Part shown: piece after piece, positions 33,135 to 45,599 of the stretch
How positions within the stretch are numbered: the stretch's first letter is position 1
How the letters are laid out: every line of letters starts with the position of its first letter
From: Tenrec ecaudatus
Lineage: Eukaryota > Chordata > Mammalia > Afrosoricida > Tenrecidae
NCBI RefSeq assembly: GCF_050624435.1
Contig: NC_134534.1
Span: 62,271,501-62,335,500 of the forward strand
Reading direction: 5' to 3'
DNA length: 64,000 bases
Position numbers and translations under genes: made by a program
The notes under the pieces: model-generated
Database searches by the model: none
What the model saw: only the letters and a program-made list of their open reading frames with translations
Told to the model about the DNA's origin: nothing

Positions 33135-36100
33135 TATTGCCCACTACCTTGTAATTTGTAAAACTCAGCAAATATTTACTTTGAGTTTAGTTGTTCATTA
33201 CAAGTTAAAAATATCTCTTCTTTTTCTGAAATTTTATTCCACTTCACATGTATCCCCCACAATGAAATATTGAAATATGAGCCTCCAGAAATACAACAAA
33301 GACTGTTAAAATGCTATATTTCAAAGTCAAATAGAGATGGTGATGTTGATTATTTCTTCCTATTGGAAAATTAAAGAATGACTTGGGTCGACATACTGAA
33401 ATGTTCACTTGGCTCTCGATCCACAGCACCCTGGCTGCGGTTGTGCCGCACACTTTTTCAGAAAAAGTCAGGCCGGGACAGTGGCTGAGCTTGTGACTTA
33501 ACCAGGTGAATTTGCTAATTATATGAGCTAGCACAAATAATGCTGAACAGAATTTTATTAGTTTGAATAATCTTTATGATTCTAATGAATGTCTTTTGAG
33601 CACATACAATGATTATATCTTTTTTGTTCTTTCTTTGTCAGATATGACTGCATAACAATAGTTTTCCAATATTGATTCATCATATACTTACTGGGAACTT
33701 CCTTGGTTATATGTGATTACTTAATGACATTCTTGATTTTATTTTTTCTTGTATTTTATTTACTAGTATTATTAAGTGATTTCTATTTTTACATTCTCTG
33801 TTAGCTTTGGCCAAAGGGCTATGAAAATGGTAGAAAACATTACCACGATTTTATTCTTGTTTGGTTAATTGGAACCACTTCCAAGAGATAATTTTTTTCT
33901 GTGTAAAATTGAAGAAATTATAACTATAAATGAATCAGAAACTGTCTCCTTGGTATATTTTAGAATTTATAAAATATTAGAAAATATTTTATTATTACTG
34001 TTATTTCAATAGCTAAATTTTAGGAAGACCATTTTAGAAAACAATGTATAGCTTCCTAAAGCAATCTAGTTCAATATATTTCTCTAAAGTATTAACGCAG
34101 TTATTCTAAGCACAGGGCTATTGGCAAGACTTTGCTAAGCTCCTAAATAACCTCTCATTCCCCTTGTCTCGTTAGCTTTTTGTGCTCATGTATTTTATGT
34201 ACTTTATTTCTTTGTTTTTTACTGATTCCACTGCTTAAAACATTTTAACAATGTTGTACTTTATGTTATATATATATATATATATACACACACATACATA
34301 CACACACAATGTCTGCTTTACTCTTTATTCTCTTTTTCCCCCTGGCAAAATTTATATATTTAAAATAATTTGGTCTCCCATGAGCAATTCATTGTTGCTG
34401 AATAATAAAAACTTTCGAAGCGCAAAAGTTCAGCTTTCACATCTGTGATTCAGTTTTACAGTATGGATTCTTCTCTTTACTGCTTTCAAAGCAGTTTTAA
34501 AATTAGTTATTGTATCCTTAGTTTCCTTTCATATTTTCCTTATCTCATTCAGCTCCTTTTGCCCTCTGTCTGGCTCCCAGCTAGCTCCTTTCTATATCTC
34601 AGTCTGTTGTCTTATCCTCTCATCTTTCATCTCTTGTTTCACGGTGTTCATTTCTTTTTCTTTTTACTGCAAGACAAAGCGGTCACTTTCTAAAATTTAC
34701 TTCTGTATTCAGTCTTACTTTCCCCCCTTTTCAAAGTTCTCCCTCTGAGTTTTTGAGATGTTGTGTTTGCCTCCTTCTACTGTGTATAAAATATTTTTAT
34801 ACACATTTTCAATTTTTTTCACTACTCACTCTTGAATGATGAGATATTCATTAATAATCAATGTTCTCCATAACTAAATGGGTGATAATTGTGCTTTCTC
34901 ACTGTCTGGTTGGTGTCAAAGTCCCTTGAATTTGATAGCAGACTTATAAGTCAGGAAACGAAAATTCAGTCAAGCAGTTAAAAAGAAAGAAAAAAAAAAA
35001 CCCATGCTGCTTCTCACTAACATTTATACTTGAATGCCTTTAGGCTTCTCTAACGAATTGCTTTGTAATGTTCTCTATCTTTAGTAGTAGAGATGCTCTC
35101 AGTATTTCCCGTATGATCATCCCTCCTCTAGTTCTTGCCCCATAAATGAAGCTCTGGGTCTAAGTTTGTTTTTTTTCCCCTTGTCGTTCTCCTTTGTCGC
35201 TCTTGTTTTACATGTTTTTTTTCTTTAATTGAATATCATCTAGAAAATACCTAGATAGCAGTCCTCTGTGTTATTTTTACACTTGATAAAGAATATCATT
35301 TATTTATTTGTGGTTCTGGTACCTGGGTACTCTTAATTTTGTTTATTTTTTAGTAATCCCCAAAGCAAATTGGAATAGGAATATTTAGCTATCTGGGTAA
35401 ATGTAATCCTCACCTAATACATAAAAGCAATGTGTATGCATTTACTTTGTGGTAAAAACCTATGTTTGTGAATACATGTGATGACAATTGTAACATTATA
35501 CTGTCTGCTTATTAGTAGATAGAGGAAATGCATAATTTTACTTGCTGTGTCCTGTTTTTTACTTCTGACTTTTCAGATGATCGTTATTTATGTTCTAGAA
35601 CCATGGAAGGGAGAAAACCCTATGATAGTCCAGCAGTTAAGTACTTGTGAAGCACAGCATATATGTTGTATGAAATAGATTAGTTACCTTGCAGACTTTA
35701 TTTTCAGAGTTAATGCAGATGAGGCAGTGAAGACTGTAGTGTTATTTAAACATACATAGTGAAGTTAATATCTCATGTGACATCAGTGTATGGATACTAT
35801 GGGAAAGTCAACCTGGATTTCTAAGGAGAGCCAGACTCTGATTTAAGACCCCTACATTAACATGGACTCTATGTGGAAACAGTATTTGGGAGGTGGTTTA
35901 TTTTTACAGCTGATTTTTATCCTGAAGTCAGTTGTCTCACTGGAATTATCACAACTTCAGCATAAATTTTTTAAAAAGAGAGAAAAATAGATTACAGATA
36001 CAAACACCAGAGACCGAGTAAATAGCAGCAAGCTGGTAATCTTTCAGCATCTCTTCTATTTTCTTCTGATGTCTGCATTTATCCATAGTATTGAGAGTTA

Positions 36101-37170
36101 AGATTCATGAGTGTATGTAGGTGGATTTCAGTCAGTTGCAAGCAAGGTCCCACCGTGGAACATGTCTGCTTTTTTAGAATTAGCAAATTTAAATATCTCC
36201 TTATACTTAGTTAGGGAAATAGTGATACAATTTTGCCATTGTAAATGATAAATAGAAATGAAAAAAGATACATGTATAAGGTTTATGGTGTTCTGGTAAC
36301 TAATTCATCTAGGTTTTGCTTTTCTGTTTTTCAATGGCCTGACTTAAGTATATTCTGAAATATTATACATAGGATATTCTTTGGCCCTAAGAGAATAAGA
36401 CTTTGCATTTGATTTCCCATCTCCAGCCCTTGAAATTCCAGGTGTAAATTTATTGCAAGTCTATAAATTTTTATTCTGCAATGTGGATGTTGCAAGTGAC
36501 TATCTATGTAGAGACAAAATTCATTTTAAATATCCACAGATTTCCCTAAAGTCCCATGTGGTTTCCTTGGTAACAGGCTACTGAAATGTAAGGGCAAAGG
36601 TAGTTAGGATACTGCCTATCATTCTCCCTCTCTGGGTTATATTAATAGCTGCAATTTTCTGTGCATATAAAAAAAAGTACACACTGGATGGAGATGCAAA
36701 GCCTAATATGAGAGACATTAGAGAATAGTAGTACATCAGAGCCTAATTTGTATGGACAAATTATTACTTTCACTCTTCCCTGATTTGTAGAGCACCATTT
36801 TCATGTAGAAAATTGTACTACAAAAGAAAAGCAAACCATAAGTACATCAGAATAATTTTTAGATTGAATGAGATAAAATATCAGCAAATAGCTTTTGACA
36901 ATGGAGGTAGCGATTAATAATGGCAAGGTATCTATGCAACTTCTTTTCAATTTACTAGGAATAACATGCACATAATAAGACCAAGCCTTTGCAAAATGAG
37001 TAGAAGACAATTAAGTGCCCAGTTTTGGCCAGGGGGTGGGTATACCCTACACCTCTCTGATAGATAATCCTCCAATACCTGTAAATATATATTTCACAAA
37101 TTACTTTGTAAGTACTTTTGATACCTTATTTTAGATATTCTTATTTTCCCTTCTTTCTTTGTTTCCTTTC
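33135..37170. other. No recognised gene; AT-rich DNA
   Basis: About 4 kb with no coding region, SINE or LINE that I can name. It contains a TA/CA microsatellite at 34259-34307 and pyrimidine-rich tracts at 34540-34720. It may be unique intergenic or intronic DNA. Confidence 0.4.
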
Positions 37171-37174
37171 ATGA

Positions 37175-37345
37175 TAAACCCCATGCCATGGAGTTGATTC
37201 TGACTCAGCACCACAGAGAGCACCTTCTCAGGCTTTCTAAGACTGTGGATCTTACCAGAAGCAACTTACCCCATCTTTCTCCCACAGAGCACTCTTAGAC
37301 TAGCACTCCTGATGTGTGGTTAGTGACCGAATGGGCAGCCCACAG
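37175..37345 (-). repeat. AfroSINE, antisense
   Basis: AACCCCATGCCATGGAGTTG, ATTCTGACTCAGCACC, TAAGACTGTGGATCTTACCA and CCATCTTTCTCCCACAGAGC follow the antisense SINE order. Confidence 0.75.
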
Positions 37346-38360
37346 TGCCAACAGGACTTCTTTCCTTTGCCCACACTGCCTCACATTTCTGGACATCAAT
37401 GTAGGATTTAAATTTTTTTTTTTTAACTTGAGTCAAGGAAAATACCATGAGGATTCTCCAAGCAGAAGGATTTCTCCCACAAGTGGATATTTGTGGCTCA
37501 CAGGGCCCACTTTTCTTTTAGTTTCTCCTATTACAGCCATTCCCAGGGCATTCATGAGGCTCCTGATCAGAAGGACCCTTGCCTCTGGCTGATAGAAACC
37601 CACACAATCCCACCTCACCAGGACAATGAGCTGTCACATTGTTAAGCTGGAAATCCTGTGTAACTCTACTCTAAACCCAAGCTCAGAAGTCCTTAGAAAA
37701 ATCTAGAAGAACTTTATATTAATACAATAGTCACAATTCCTTTGACTCACATTGAGCTCATCTTTTCTTGCCGATTGTGTTCCCATGTTATTGGACAACT
37801 TACTTCTAAATCAGAGGTTTGCAAAGAGGCTAATATTAGTTTTTTGTTATTAATAAATTTCATGTGTACAAAAGAGAGAAAAATGCCTCCCAATAATATT
37901 TTCCTTATGCAGGTATGCCTTGCTTAATGCCCATGGTATGCTTTGGGACAGCGGACCTTATGTGATTTGGATTCCACACGAAATCCATGCAGCATGTTGA
38001 AATGGTGTTTATTACAGTGAATCATAACATAAGTGACTTAATATGAGAATATTCATTAGCATTATTCATCATGTTAACAGAGTTGGGAAGAAATAAAAAA
38101 TGAGCATCTCTACAAATGCAAAAAAGTCATTTTTGCAAAAGTCAATATCCTTGGAAGTTAAAATGTTTTCAGTAAAATCGATTGTGTAGCTACTTCCTTA
38201 ACGTGACCAAAACCTAGCATCTTATGGAATGTGGAAACACAAAATATTTTCTCCTAAAGTCTGGAGGAATAAATAAAAAAATTCCAACAACTCGGCATCG
38301 TGTGAAAAATATTTTAAAAAAACAATTGGACAAGAAAAACAAATACAAAAATAAAAATTG
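37345..38360. other. No recognised gene; possible DNA-transposon relic near 37910
   Basis: The segment starting AGGTATGCCTTGCTTAATGC (about 37909) resembles a DNA-transposon terminus and may be a MITE, but no matching far end was found. The remainder is unassigned. Confidence 0.3.
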
Positions 38361-38840
38361 TAAGAGTAGAGTAAAAGCTTTATTTATTTTCACATGATAG
38401 TAAATGCGTCTAGAAACTCCAAAGGGATCCATAGAGAAAATGAAAGATTGAGATAATTTACTTTTTGCCCCTAAATATATAAAGTATAATGAAGCAAGTT
38501 TATCTAGTGATATACCAAATTGGTGACATTCCCAATAATCACGATTGCACTGAAATTAGTTACCAGGAGCACAATCATGTCTTCCCTCAAGAGATCCACC
38601 ACTAAATTGAAGGGAATGGGCATCAGCGGTCCTGAGATAACCCAGTTGTGGGAACAGAGTAAGAGAAAAAGAAAGAAGATGGTGAAGTCGCCAACAAAAC
38701 CAGGGCTTGCGTCGCTGGGAGTGCTGACTCGCGGGAAAGAAAGCATGCTGTCTGTCTGCTACAATATGGGGCCTATGTTTCCCGCGGTCAGTGAGCTACT
38801 CCGCAGGCAACTCCAAGGGAGAACAGCATGCGCCCATTTT
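38360..38840. other. CpG-containing block with open frames on both strands, unidentified
   Basis: Several CpGs (38690-38830) stand out from AT-rich flanks. Frames are open on plus (38520-38864, 114 codons) and minus (38504-38746, 80 codons). The minus translation is hydrophobic (HNWVISGPLMPIPF, MIVLLVTNFSAIVIIGNV) and would look membrane-spanning. On the minus strand an AATAAA lies near 38375-38385. It could be a retrocopy of an unrecognised transcript. I cannot name it. Confidence 0.3.
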
Positions 38841-38869
38841 TTTTTTTTTGCCACAGATGAATAACCTTG

Positions 38870-39207
38870 TTTCTTCTCTGCTGGAACAGATAAAGGAGTG
38901 GGTGTGCATAGGTAATATGTAACACTCATGTATCAGCAGGACAAAGAAGTGCACCCTGAACCTGAAGTAGAGACAAATCATCAAACATGATAAACTGCCT
39001 AGCACAAAATATGCCATCACCATATTAGGAGATGTTTGGGGATACTGGGAGGGGGGAGGAAGGGGAAGAAAAGATTTCACTACTTTTCAGTAATTATGTT
39101 GTCCTGGTAGATTTATAGTTGTCAGGATGAGGCCGGTATGTCAGTATAAGAAGTAAAGAAACTATCTGAAAAATGTTATTGCCATTTAGAAACGGAATTT
39201 TCACTTA
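38870..39207. other. No recognised gene
   Basis: Unassigned sequence. Purine-rich patch at 39050-39070. Confidence 0.3.
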
Positions 39208-39223
39208 GTAAAGAGATTTTTTT
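39208..39223. repeat. TSD, left copy, of short L1
   Basis: GTAAAGAGATTTTTTT matches GTGAAGAGATTTTTTT at 39760-39775. Confidence 0.8.
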
Positions 39224-39759
39224 AGGTATTAAAAATCATTTTATTGGGACGTCTTACAGCTCTTATAGCAATCCATACACAATTGTTTCAAGCATATTTA
39301 TGCATATGTTGCCATCACTCTTTTCTAGACATTTAGTTTCTACTGAGCCCTTGGTATTAGCTCTTCTTTTTTCCCTCCCTCTACCCCCATTATCCTTGAT
39401 AAATTATAAATTATTTTTATTTTCATATCTTACACCTACTGCTGTCTCCCTTCCCCCATGGTTTCTTTTGTTCATCCCCCTGTTGGTGTGGTTATGGGTC
39501 AATATGATCAGTTTCCCCTTCTTTCTCTTCTCTCCCTACCTCCCCGCTACCCTTCTGGTATTGCTATTTCATTCCTGTTCCTGGATTCTGTGTGTCATGA
39601 GCTCTTATCACTAGTTTGTACCTGTGCACATGTTCCACTCTAGCCTGCAGTGAAAGGCAGGACTGGGGTCATGATAGTGGGGGCTGAGGAAGACTCAAGG
39701 AACCAGAGGAATATTGTATGTTTCATTGGTACTATACCACACCTTGGTTGACTCATCCA
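39224..39759 (-). mobile_element. L1 3' end, antisense, 5'-truncated with TSD
   Basis: AATCATTTTATTGGGACGTC, CTTATAGCAATCCATACACA, GAGCCCTTGGTATTAGCTC and a T/C-rich tract, then CATGAGCTCTTATCAC and GGTCATGATAGTGGGGG: antisense L1 3' end of ~536 bp. It is bracketed by near-identical 16-bp duplications. Confidence 0.88.
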
Positions 39760-39777
39760 GTGAAGAGATTTTTTTTT

Positions 39778-40834
39778 AAAGACCAGCAAGATTAAGTAAA
39801 AATCCAACAGAAATTTGAATAAAATATAAGGATATGATTCTCTAATCTAATACATAATTTTAAAATATTTTTACCTCTGTCCAGCAAAAAAGGCCTAGAA
39901 ACTTTAATGAATTCAGTAAGGATAAAAAGGCATAATGCCCAAATTGTGGTGTTTAAGTAACAATAACAGGAGAAATAATCAAGATTTTTTTTGAAGAAAT
40001 GGCTGATTGTAGATTTGGGGTATAAAATATACAAGATTTTAATGGAAAATATTTCCATACAACAAAGAAGATTATAAAGCCTTTAGGTTCATGTCAAAGG
40101 AGCCTGGATTAAAATGCATCTCTAAGCACATGTAAAAACTTTATCTTAACTTAAAAAGCAAAATAGAAACTGAAAAGCAAAAGGTAAAAGCTGGTTGGTC
40201 ACATTGGAATGGAATGCCTTTCCACCCTAATTTACCATGGGCAGACAATGATAGCTTATTCTGTGTTGCAACAGAATTATTTATAATTATTCTTTTTGTT
40301 TGAAAATATTTAGGTTTGGACACCAAATTATATGCTCAATATCCTGTTAGGAAAATGACAGAGCCAACATAATAATTGGGAAATAAAGGGAAATATTATT
40401 CTGATATTTTTATAGAACTGTATTTCAGGACAACCAAATAGTAGTTGAGAGAATAATCTGTTTCATGAAGTACTTCAGGAAATTAAGTGAACATAGATTA
40501 AATCATCAATAACTGTTAATATCTCAAAAATGAAGCAGCTAGTAGAATTATAAGTAAGGCTCATAAGTTTTCCTCCATTTTAAACCAATAGTTTACAGTT
40601 AATACAGAAGAGAAACTTGCTAAATTTGAGGAAACAGCACATTCCAGATTAGGGTAACCTACAAATAAAATCCTGGTTTCTTAAACATACAATTCACAAA
40701 GAAACATCAATCCATTGCAACATACAAAGTTAATTTATGTATGGTTTCACATAAACCCAATAACATTAAAAAATTAGACATTATAGGTGAGAAGATGTTT
40801 TGAAATATCCTTTTAATGCTCTTGTATTTCAGAG
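39778..40834. other. No recognised gene
   Basis: AT-rich sequence with short open frames only. Nothing assigned. Confidence 0.35.
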
Positions 40835-41205
40835 AAATTTTTCGATGCAGTCCAGCTGATTCTAACTCCTGGGAACTGCTGGAGAACCAGGGGCACACTG
40901 AGCAGTAAGTCTGGAGACCCTTTCACCGCCCTCCCCATGTGTGAGCCCTTTGTCCATACATCTCAATGAATGCCTTCCTCTTTTTAAGCTGACCATCTTG
41001 TTGACAAAGCATGGTGTTTTCCTGCAAGGACTGATCCTTCCTGATAACATGTTCAAAGTACAGGAATTGAAGTCACCCCATCCTCCCTTCTAAACGACAT
41101 CCTTGTACTTTTTCCAAGACAGATGTCGCCGTTCTTCTAGCCATGCATACTGTGTTTAATATTCTTAGAAAACACAATAATTCAAGGTATCAAGTCATCT
41201 TCACT
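40835..41205 (-). mobile_element. BovB/RTE LINE 3' part, antisense
   Basis: GATGCAGTCCAGCTGATTCT, GACCATCTTGTTGACAAAGC, AAGGACTGATCCTTCCTGAT, AACATGTTCAAAGTACAGGA and CAAGACAGATGTCGCCGTTC are in the expected antisense order of the BovB-type 3' region. Confidence 0.75.
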
Positions 41206-41480
41206 CTGCCTTTAAGAAAAATAATAGAATTATCTCATATAACTAGCCCACAATTATTAAATATGAGAATTTAAATGAGAATTATTAACCCACAGGATTT
41301 TACAGCAATTCGACTCTGTTATGCTATTCATAATCCATATTAAATTTCACAGGGCAGATGGAAGAGATAAGTAAAATATTATGATAAAATGTGCAAAGAA
41401 CCTAGAGTGAAAAAATCAAAATAGAAAAAAAAGCAAACAACATATTTTAAAATGAAAGAGCTCAAGAAAAACTCAAGCCT
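41205..41480. other. No recognised gene
   Basis: AT-rich, nothing assigned. Confidence 0.3.
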
Positions 41481-41499
41481 TGGTTTTATTTAGAAAGAT

Positions 41500-43080
41500 T
41501 CTATGGGGAAAATACTGCATTATGTAGGAAGCATCCTAAGAAAATGGAAAGAACATACAAGGCCAGTGTAACAAAAAGACATTCCCCCATTTCAGGAGGG
41601 AGCACATGAGCAAGAACCAATGGTACTGAACAAATAATTTCAAGCTTCATTGAATGCATTACCCCAAAACAAGTTTCCAGGAATAGATGGAATATTAATG
41701 GAAATGTTTCAACAAGCAGATGAAACACTGGAAGCACTCACTGGTCTATGACCAGAAATTTGGAAGAGAGGTACCTGGCCAACTGACTGGAAGAGGTTTA
41801 TATTTGTTCCCATTCCAAAGAAAGGTGACTCAGTGCAACGTGCACATTATAGAAAAAATATCATTAATAAAATTTTACTGAAGATTATATAACAGCAATT
41901 GTAGCAATTCATTGACAGCAAGCTGTCAGCAGTTCGGGGCGGATGCAGAATAGGGCACGGGCAAGGAATACTGATGTTGAGGTCAGATGGATCTCGGCTC
42001 AAAGCACAAAAATAAAAACAAAGATTATTTCTGTTTGATTGATTATGTGAAGCCATTGCACTGTGTGGATCATAACCGTGAGAAGGGTAGAAATTCCAGA
42101 ACTCATCATTGTGCTCACAGGGAACTTGTACATGGATTAAAAGGCAGTGGATGAACAAAACGTGGGAATAGATGCACAGTTTAAAATCAGAAAGTGTGCA
42201 CATCAGGGTTGCACACTTATTAAATATGTATGCTGAATATGATCAGCGACAGTGGCTAATGAAAGAAAATGTAGCATCAAGGTAGGAGAAAGGCTTATTA
42301 GCAATATGCAAATGATACAACCTTGGTTGCTGAAAGTGAGAAGGACTTGAGGCACTTTAGATGGAAAGCAAGAATTTCATCTTTCAGTATGTACAACTTA
42401 ATGTCAAGAAAGTCAAAATCCTCACAACTGGACCAATGGGTACCAGTATGATAAATAGAGATAATACTGAAGTTGTCAAGGATTTCATCTTGCTTGGGTA
42501 TACCATCAATGCTCATGCCATCAAAAGGCATGTTGCATTGGGTAAATCTTCTGCTAAAGAGAATCTTAAAAAGCAAGGATATTACTTTGAGGATTAAAGT
42601 TCACCTGACCCAAGCCATGATATTTTCAACTGCCTCATATACATGTGAAAGTTTGATATTGAATGAAGAAGACCAGAGAGGAATCTATGCATTTGAATTG
42701 TGGTGCTTGAGAAGAATATTGAAATATCACAGACTGTAAAAAGGACAAAGAAGTCTGTCTTGGAAGAAGTATAGCCAGAGTACTCCTTAGAAGCAAGGAT
42801 GGCAAGACTTTATCAACCATGCTGTAGACCTGCTGTCGAGAGATTGCAGTCCCTGCCAAAGGGAATTGTGCCTGGGAAAGTAGAGGGTGGTGACAAAATG
42901 GGAGGCCTTCGAGGAGAGGGATGGACAGAGTGACCGCAACACGGGCTCAAGCATAAGAACAATCATAAGAACCATATGAGCAAGGACTGTGCGGGGCCAA
43001 AGAGAACTTCACTCTGCTGTGCCCAGGGTGGCTATGGAGGACAATTGACTTGATGGCACTGAAGAACAGCGCCAACATTA
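41500..43080 (+). mobile_element. BovB/RTE LINE, RT domain remnant, sense
   Basis: Reading in sense with frameshifts: FPGIDGILMEMFQQADET, then PIPKKGDSVQRAHYRK (RT fingers), text for DCVDHN and the RNSRTHHCAHREL region, the catalytic block as QYANDTTLVAESE near 42300-42345 (YADD changed to YAND), then FILLGYTINAHAIKR, DITLRIKVHLTQAM and FELWCLRRILKYHR. It ends near TTGACTTGATGGCACTGAAG, the usual BovB 3' end. It is clearly inactive. This is the longest BovB copy in the window. Confidence 0.85.
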
Positions 43081-43369
43081 AATTCACATCAACTCTTCCA
43101 GTAATGGCAATTGTAGCGATCACCACGTTCCCTACTGCAGGCTCCGCTACAGGGCCATTCATCCTTATTTAGTGGTCATGTCTGGAGTCTCCTTAACCTG
43201 GAAACATTTCTGAGGTGTTTTCTTTCTTGGTCTTCACATTTTTGATAAGTATAGACTAGTTGTTTTGGACACTGTCCAAACTTTAATTCGGGTTTGTCTA
43301 ATTTTTATGTCCTTATTTTCAGCCCAATTTTTCATCCCTTGAAGGTGAAAGTTTTTACATTTTTTTTAT

Positions 43370-43690
43370 ATTTTAACCATTTTATTCACATTTAGCAAGT
43401 GGATGGTATAATCCAATGATTTAAATATATTAAAAACAAGTTGTATAATCATCACAACATCAATTTTTGATAGATAATGTTCTTCATTCTAATATCCAGT
43501 TTATCAACTCCCCATTTCCCTCCAACCTCCCCTATAATAATATAAGGGTCTATTAATCCATCTACTGTCTCTATGAATTTATCTACCCAGGATTTCATTG
43601 ACAAATAATTATATGCACAAATAACCATCATCAACAACAGAATAAAACAAGTTAAAAATGGATCCAAAAGGAAAACAAATAGTAAGATAT
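43370..43690 (-). mobile_element. Old L1 3' end, antisense
   Basis: TTTTAACCATTTTATTCACA followed by AATCATCACAACATCAATTT, CTCCCCATTTCCCTCCAACC and a repeated CATCATCAACAACA region resembles an older antisense L1 3' terminus. Confidence 0.5.
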
Positions 43691-43699
43691 TAGTTTTGA

Positions 43700-44160
43700 A
43701 TGTATCAAATCAGTTCTTAAGAGGGTCTCTACATTCAGGCCGTGGGTTAGATTGGGTTCTCTATGAAGAAAAACTGGTGACTCTTGTCACTGTATGTACT
43801 ACAGAAAGAGATTCATATCTAGAAATGACTCACACAGTTGTAGAAGTGACTAAGTCCAATCTGCTTGAAGTCTGTGGGCCAGATGTAAAGCTTTTCTTGA
43901 TTCCCGCAGTTGCAGAAGCTGACAATCAGGAAGCAGGAACACGAAGCAGAAAGACCACAGCTTCTTGGGGGCCCAGCTGTAGGATTCTGAGATTGACGGT
44001 CTACTGATGGCTCTGGGTGGCAACAAGTGGTATAACAAAAGGCCACCGACATATGTAAAATCCAAGTCCCGCAGCAGAAGGGAGCAGATTTCCACACACT
44101 GTCAATTTGTACTAAGTGTAGGCCACAGTCTAAAGGAAACCTTCCTCAATTTTATCCAGG
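43700..44160 (+). repeat. Unclassified afrotherian interspersed repeat
   Basis: GATTGGGTTCTCTATGAAGA, AAATGACTCACACAGTTGTA, GTCTGTGGGCCAGATGTAAA and GCAGAAGCTGACAATCAGGA look like a familiar afrotherian dispersed repeat whose class I cannot state. The open frames on both strands are shadows of repeat text. Confidence 0.45.
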
Positions 44161-44164
44161 CTCC

Positions 44165-44320
44165 AAGATCAGTAGTTCAAAACCACTGTGGAGAAGATGA
44201 GGCTTTTAACTCCAATCATGTGTACCCGTTCAGAAACTCCCAGAAGTTCTTGTCTGTCCTATAGGCTCACTATAGGTCAGACTGGACTTGATGACAGTGA
44301 GTTTAGATTTCCCCCCAAAC
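44165..44320 (+). repeat. AfroSINE, sense
   Basis: GATCAGTAGTTCAAAACCAC (B-box region), AGGCTTTTAACTCC, GTCCTATAGGCTCACTATAG and GTCAGACTGGACTTGATGAC follow the SINE body in sense. Confidence 0.8.
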
Positions 44321-45535
44321 CACTTAGCTGCTTCAAAAAATATCCCATCATGAAGTTGACCACACTACATTAGATCATATTTCAGGATATTCCTGACCCC
44401 GTAGATTGAAAGAAAACCTAACTAGCACATTCAATATAGCAGACCTTTGTGTATCCAATTCAAAATGGCAAATAGGCATCCATTTCAGCTTACTGATGCC
44501 TGGGATATTGATCTTTAGGCATTCCATTTCATTGTCTACAACTCCAAATGTTCTAGATACAGACATCAGGATAACACTTTCCATTTATGAAGGGGTGATT
44601 GCAGACGTTTCCTCTCATTTGGAGTAGTGACATAGCAGCCACGGAAGTTCCTGAAAATATTACTCCATCCACATTATTAAAGGCAACGGCAGTTTGAGAG
44701 GTGGCTATTCCTCAGTTATATTTTGAACTCCTTTCAAACTGAAAGGCTCACCTATGGGCACTATATGAGATAATATCCTGCTGTTATTTGTAAGGTTTAC
44801 ATGGGCCAAATTTAAAAGTGTGGACCAACAGTTACTTTTCCTAGTCTCTCTTATTTATTCCATTGACACCTGTTTAGCTTTGGTGACTGTTATATTCGAA
44901 ATAGTTTCCACCATCACAACAACATGAGTCATCATGGTATGTTAAATTGTCAGACAAATGGTGGATTTATGAGGTACCTATTAATATAGGTGTGGATCTT
45001 ACAGTAATATGTGGTCTAGGGTTGTATTTAAAATAATCCAATATGGGGGAGTATGAGGATTTTGATAAAATATTGTTAACAGGTGTTCATTTTCACCACT
45101 GAGTGATAGGATTGTGATGAGGTATTATCTTACTCCTACTTTTTTATGTTTTTGGAAATTTTCCATCTTACATGATTCTCCGAGTACAGAATAAAAGTGA
45201 ATGTGTTCCTTTCTGCCCTGGTACAAGAAGAATGCATTTTTGCAGTTGTGTATTTTTATTGAGACAATTTTTGCTTCTCTCTGTTCTAGGAAATTCATTC
45301 GGAGAGAGGGGCACATTTTGTTTTCATCTCCTCAGACCTGAAAGAGAGAATGAAGCCATTCATTTAATTCACAGACACTGCTACTCTCTAGAGTCAAAAT
45401 TCCTTTAGAAATAGACTTTCTTTTGTAATCCAGTGTTAAGTGCCAATCCGAGGTTCCCTCTAAATGCCAAGTCATTAAAAAATTCAAAAACATTTTAATA
45501 TATCCATATATAGCCTATTTGGAAACCCCCAAATG

Positions 45536-45599
<64 letters not shown>

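Noticed and set aside
34540-34720. Pyrimidine-rich tract as a splice acceptor for an exon
   Set aside because: Long pyrimidine tract but no adjoining open exon with donor that I could support.
42298-42597. New reverse-transcriptase gene on plus strand
   Set aside because: It is a frameshifted BovB fragment with YADD changed to YAND.
43819-44264. Overlapping open frames of 81-103 codons
   Set aside because: They coincide with a dispersed repeat and an AfroSINE; no domain.
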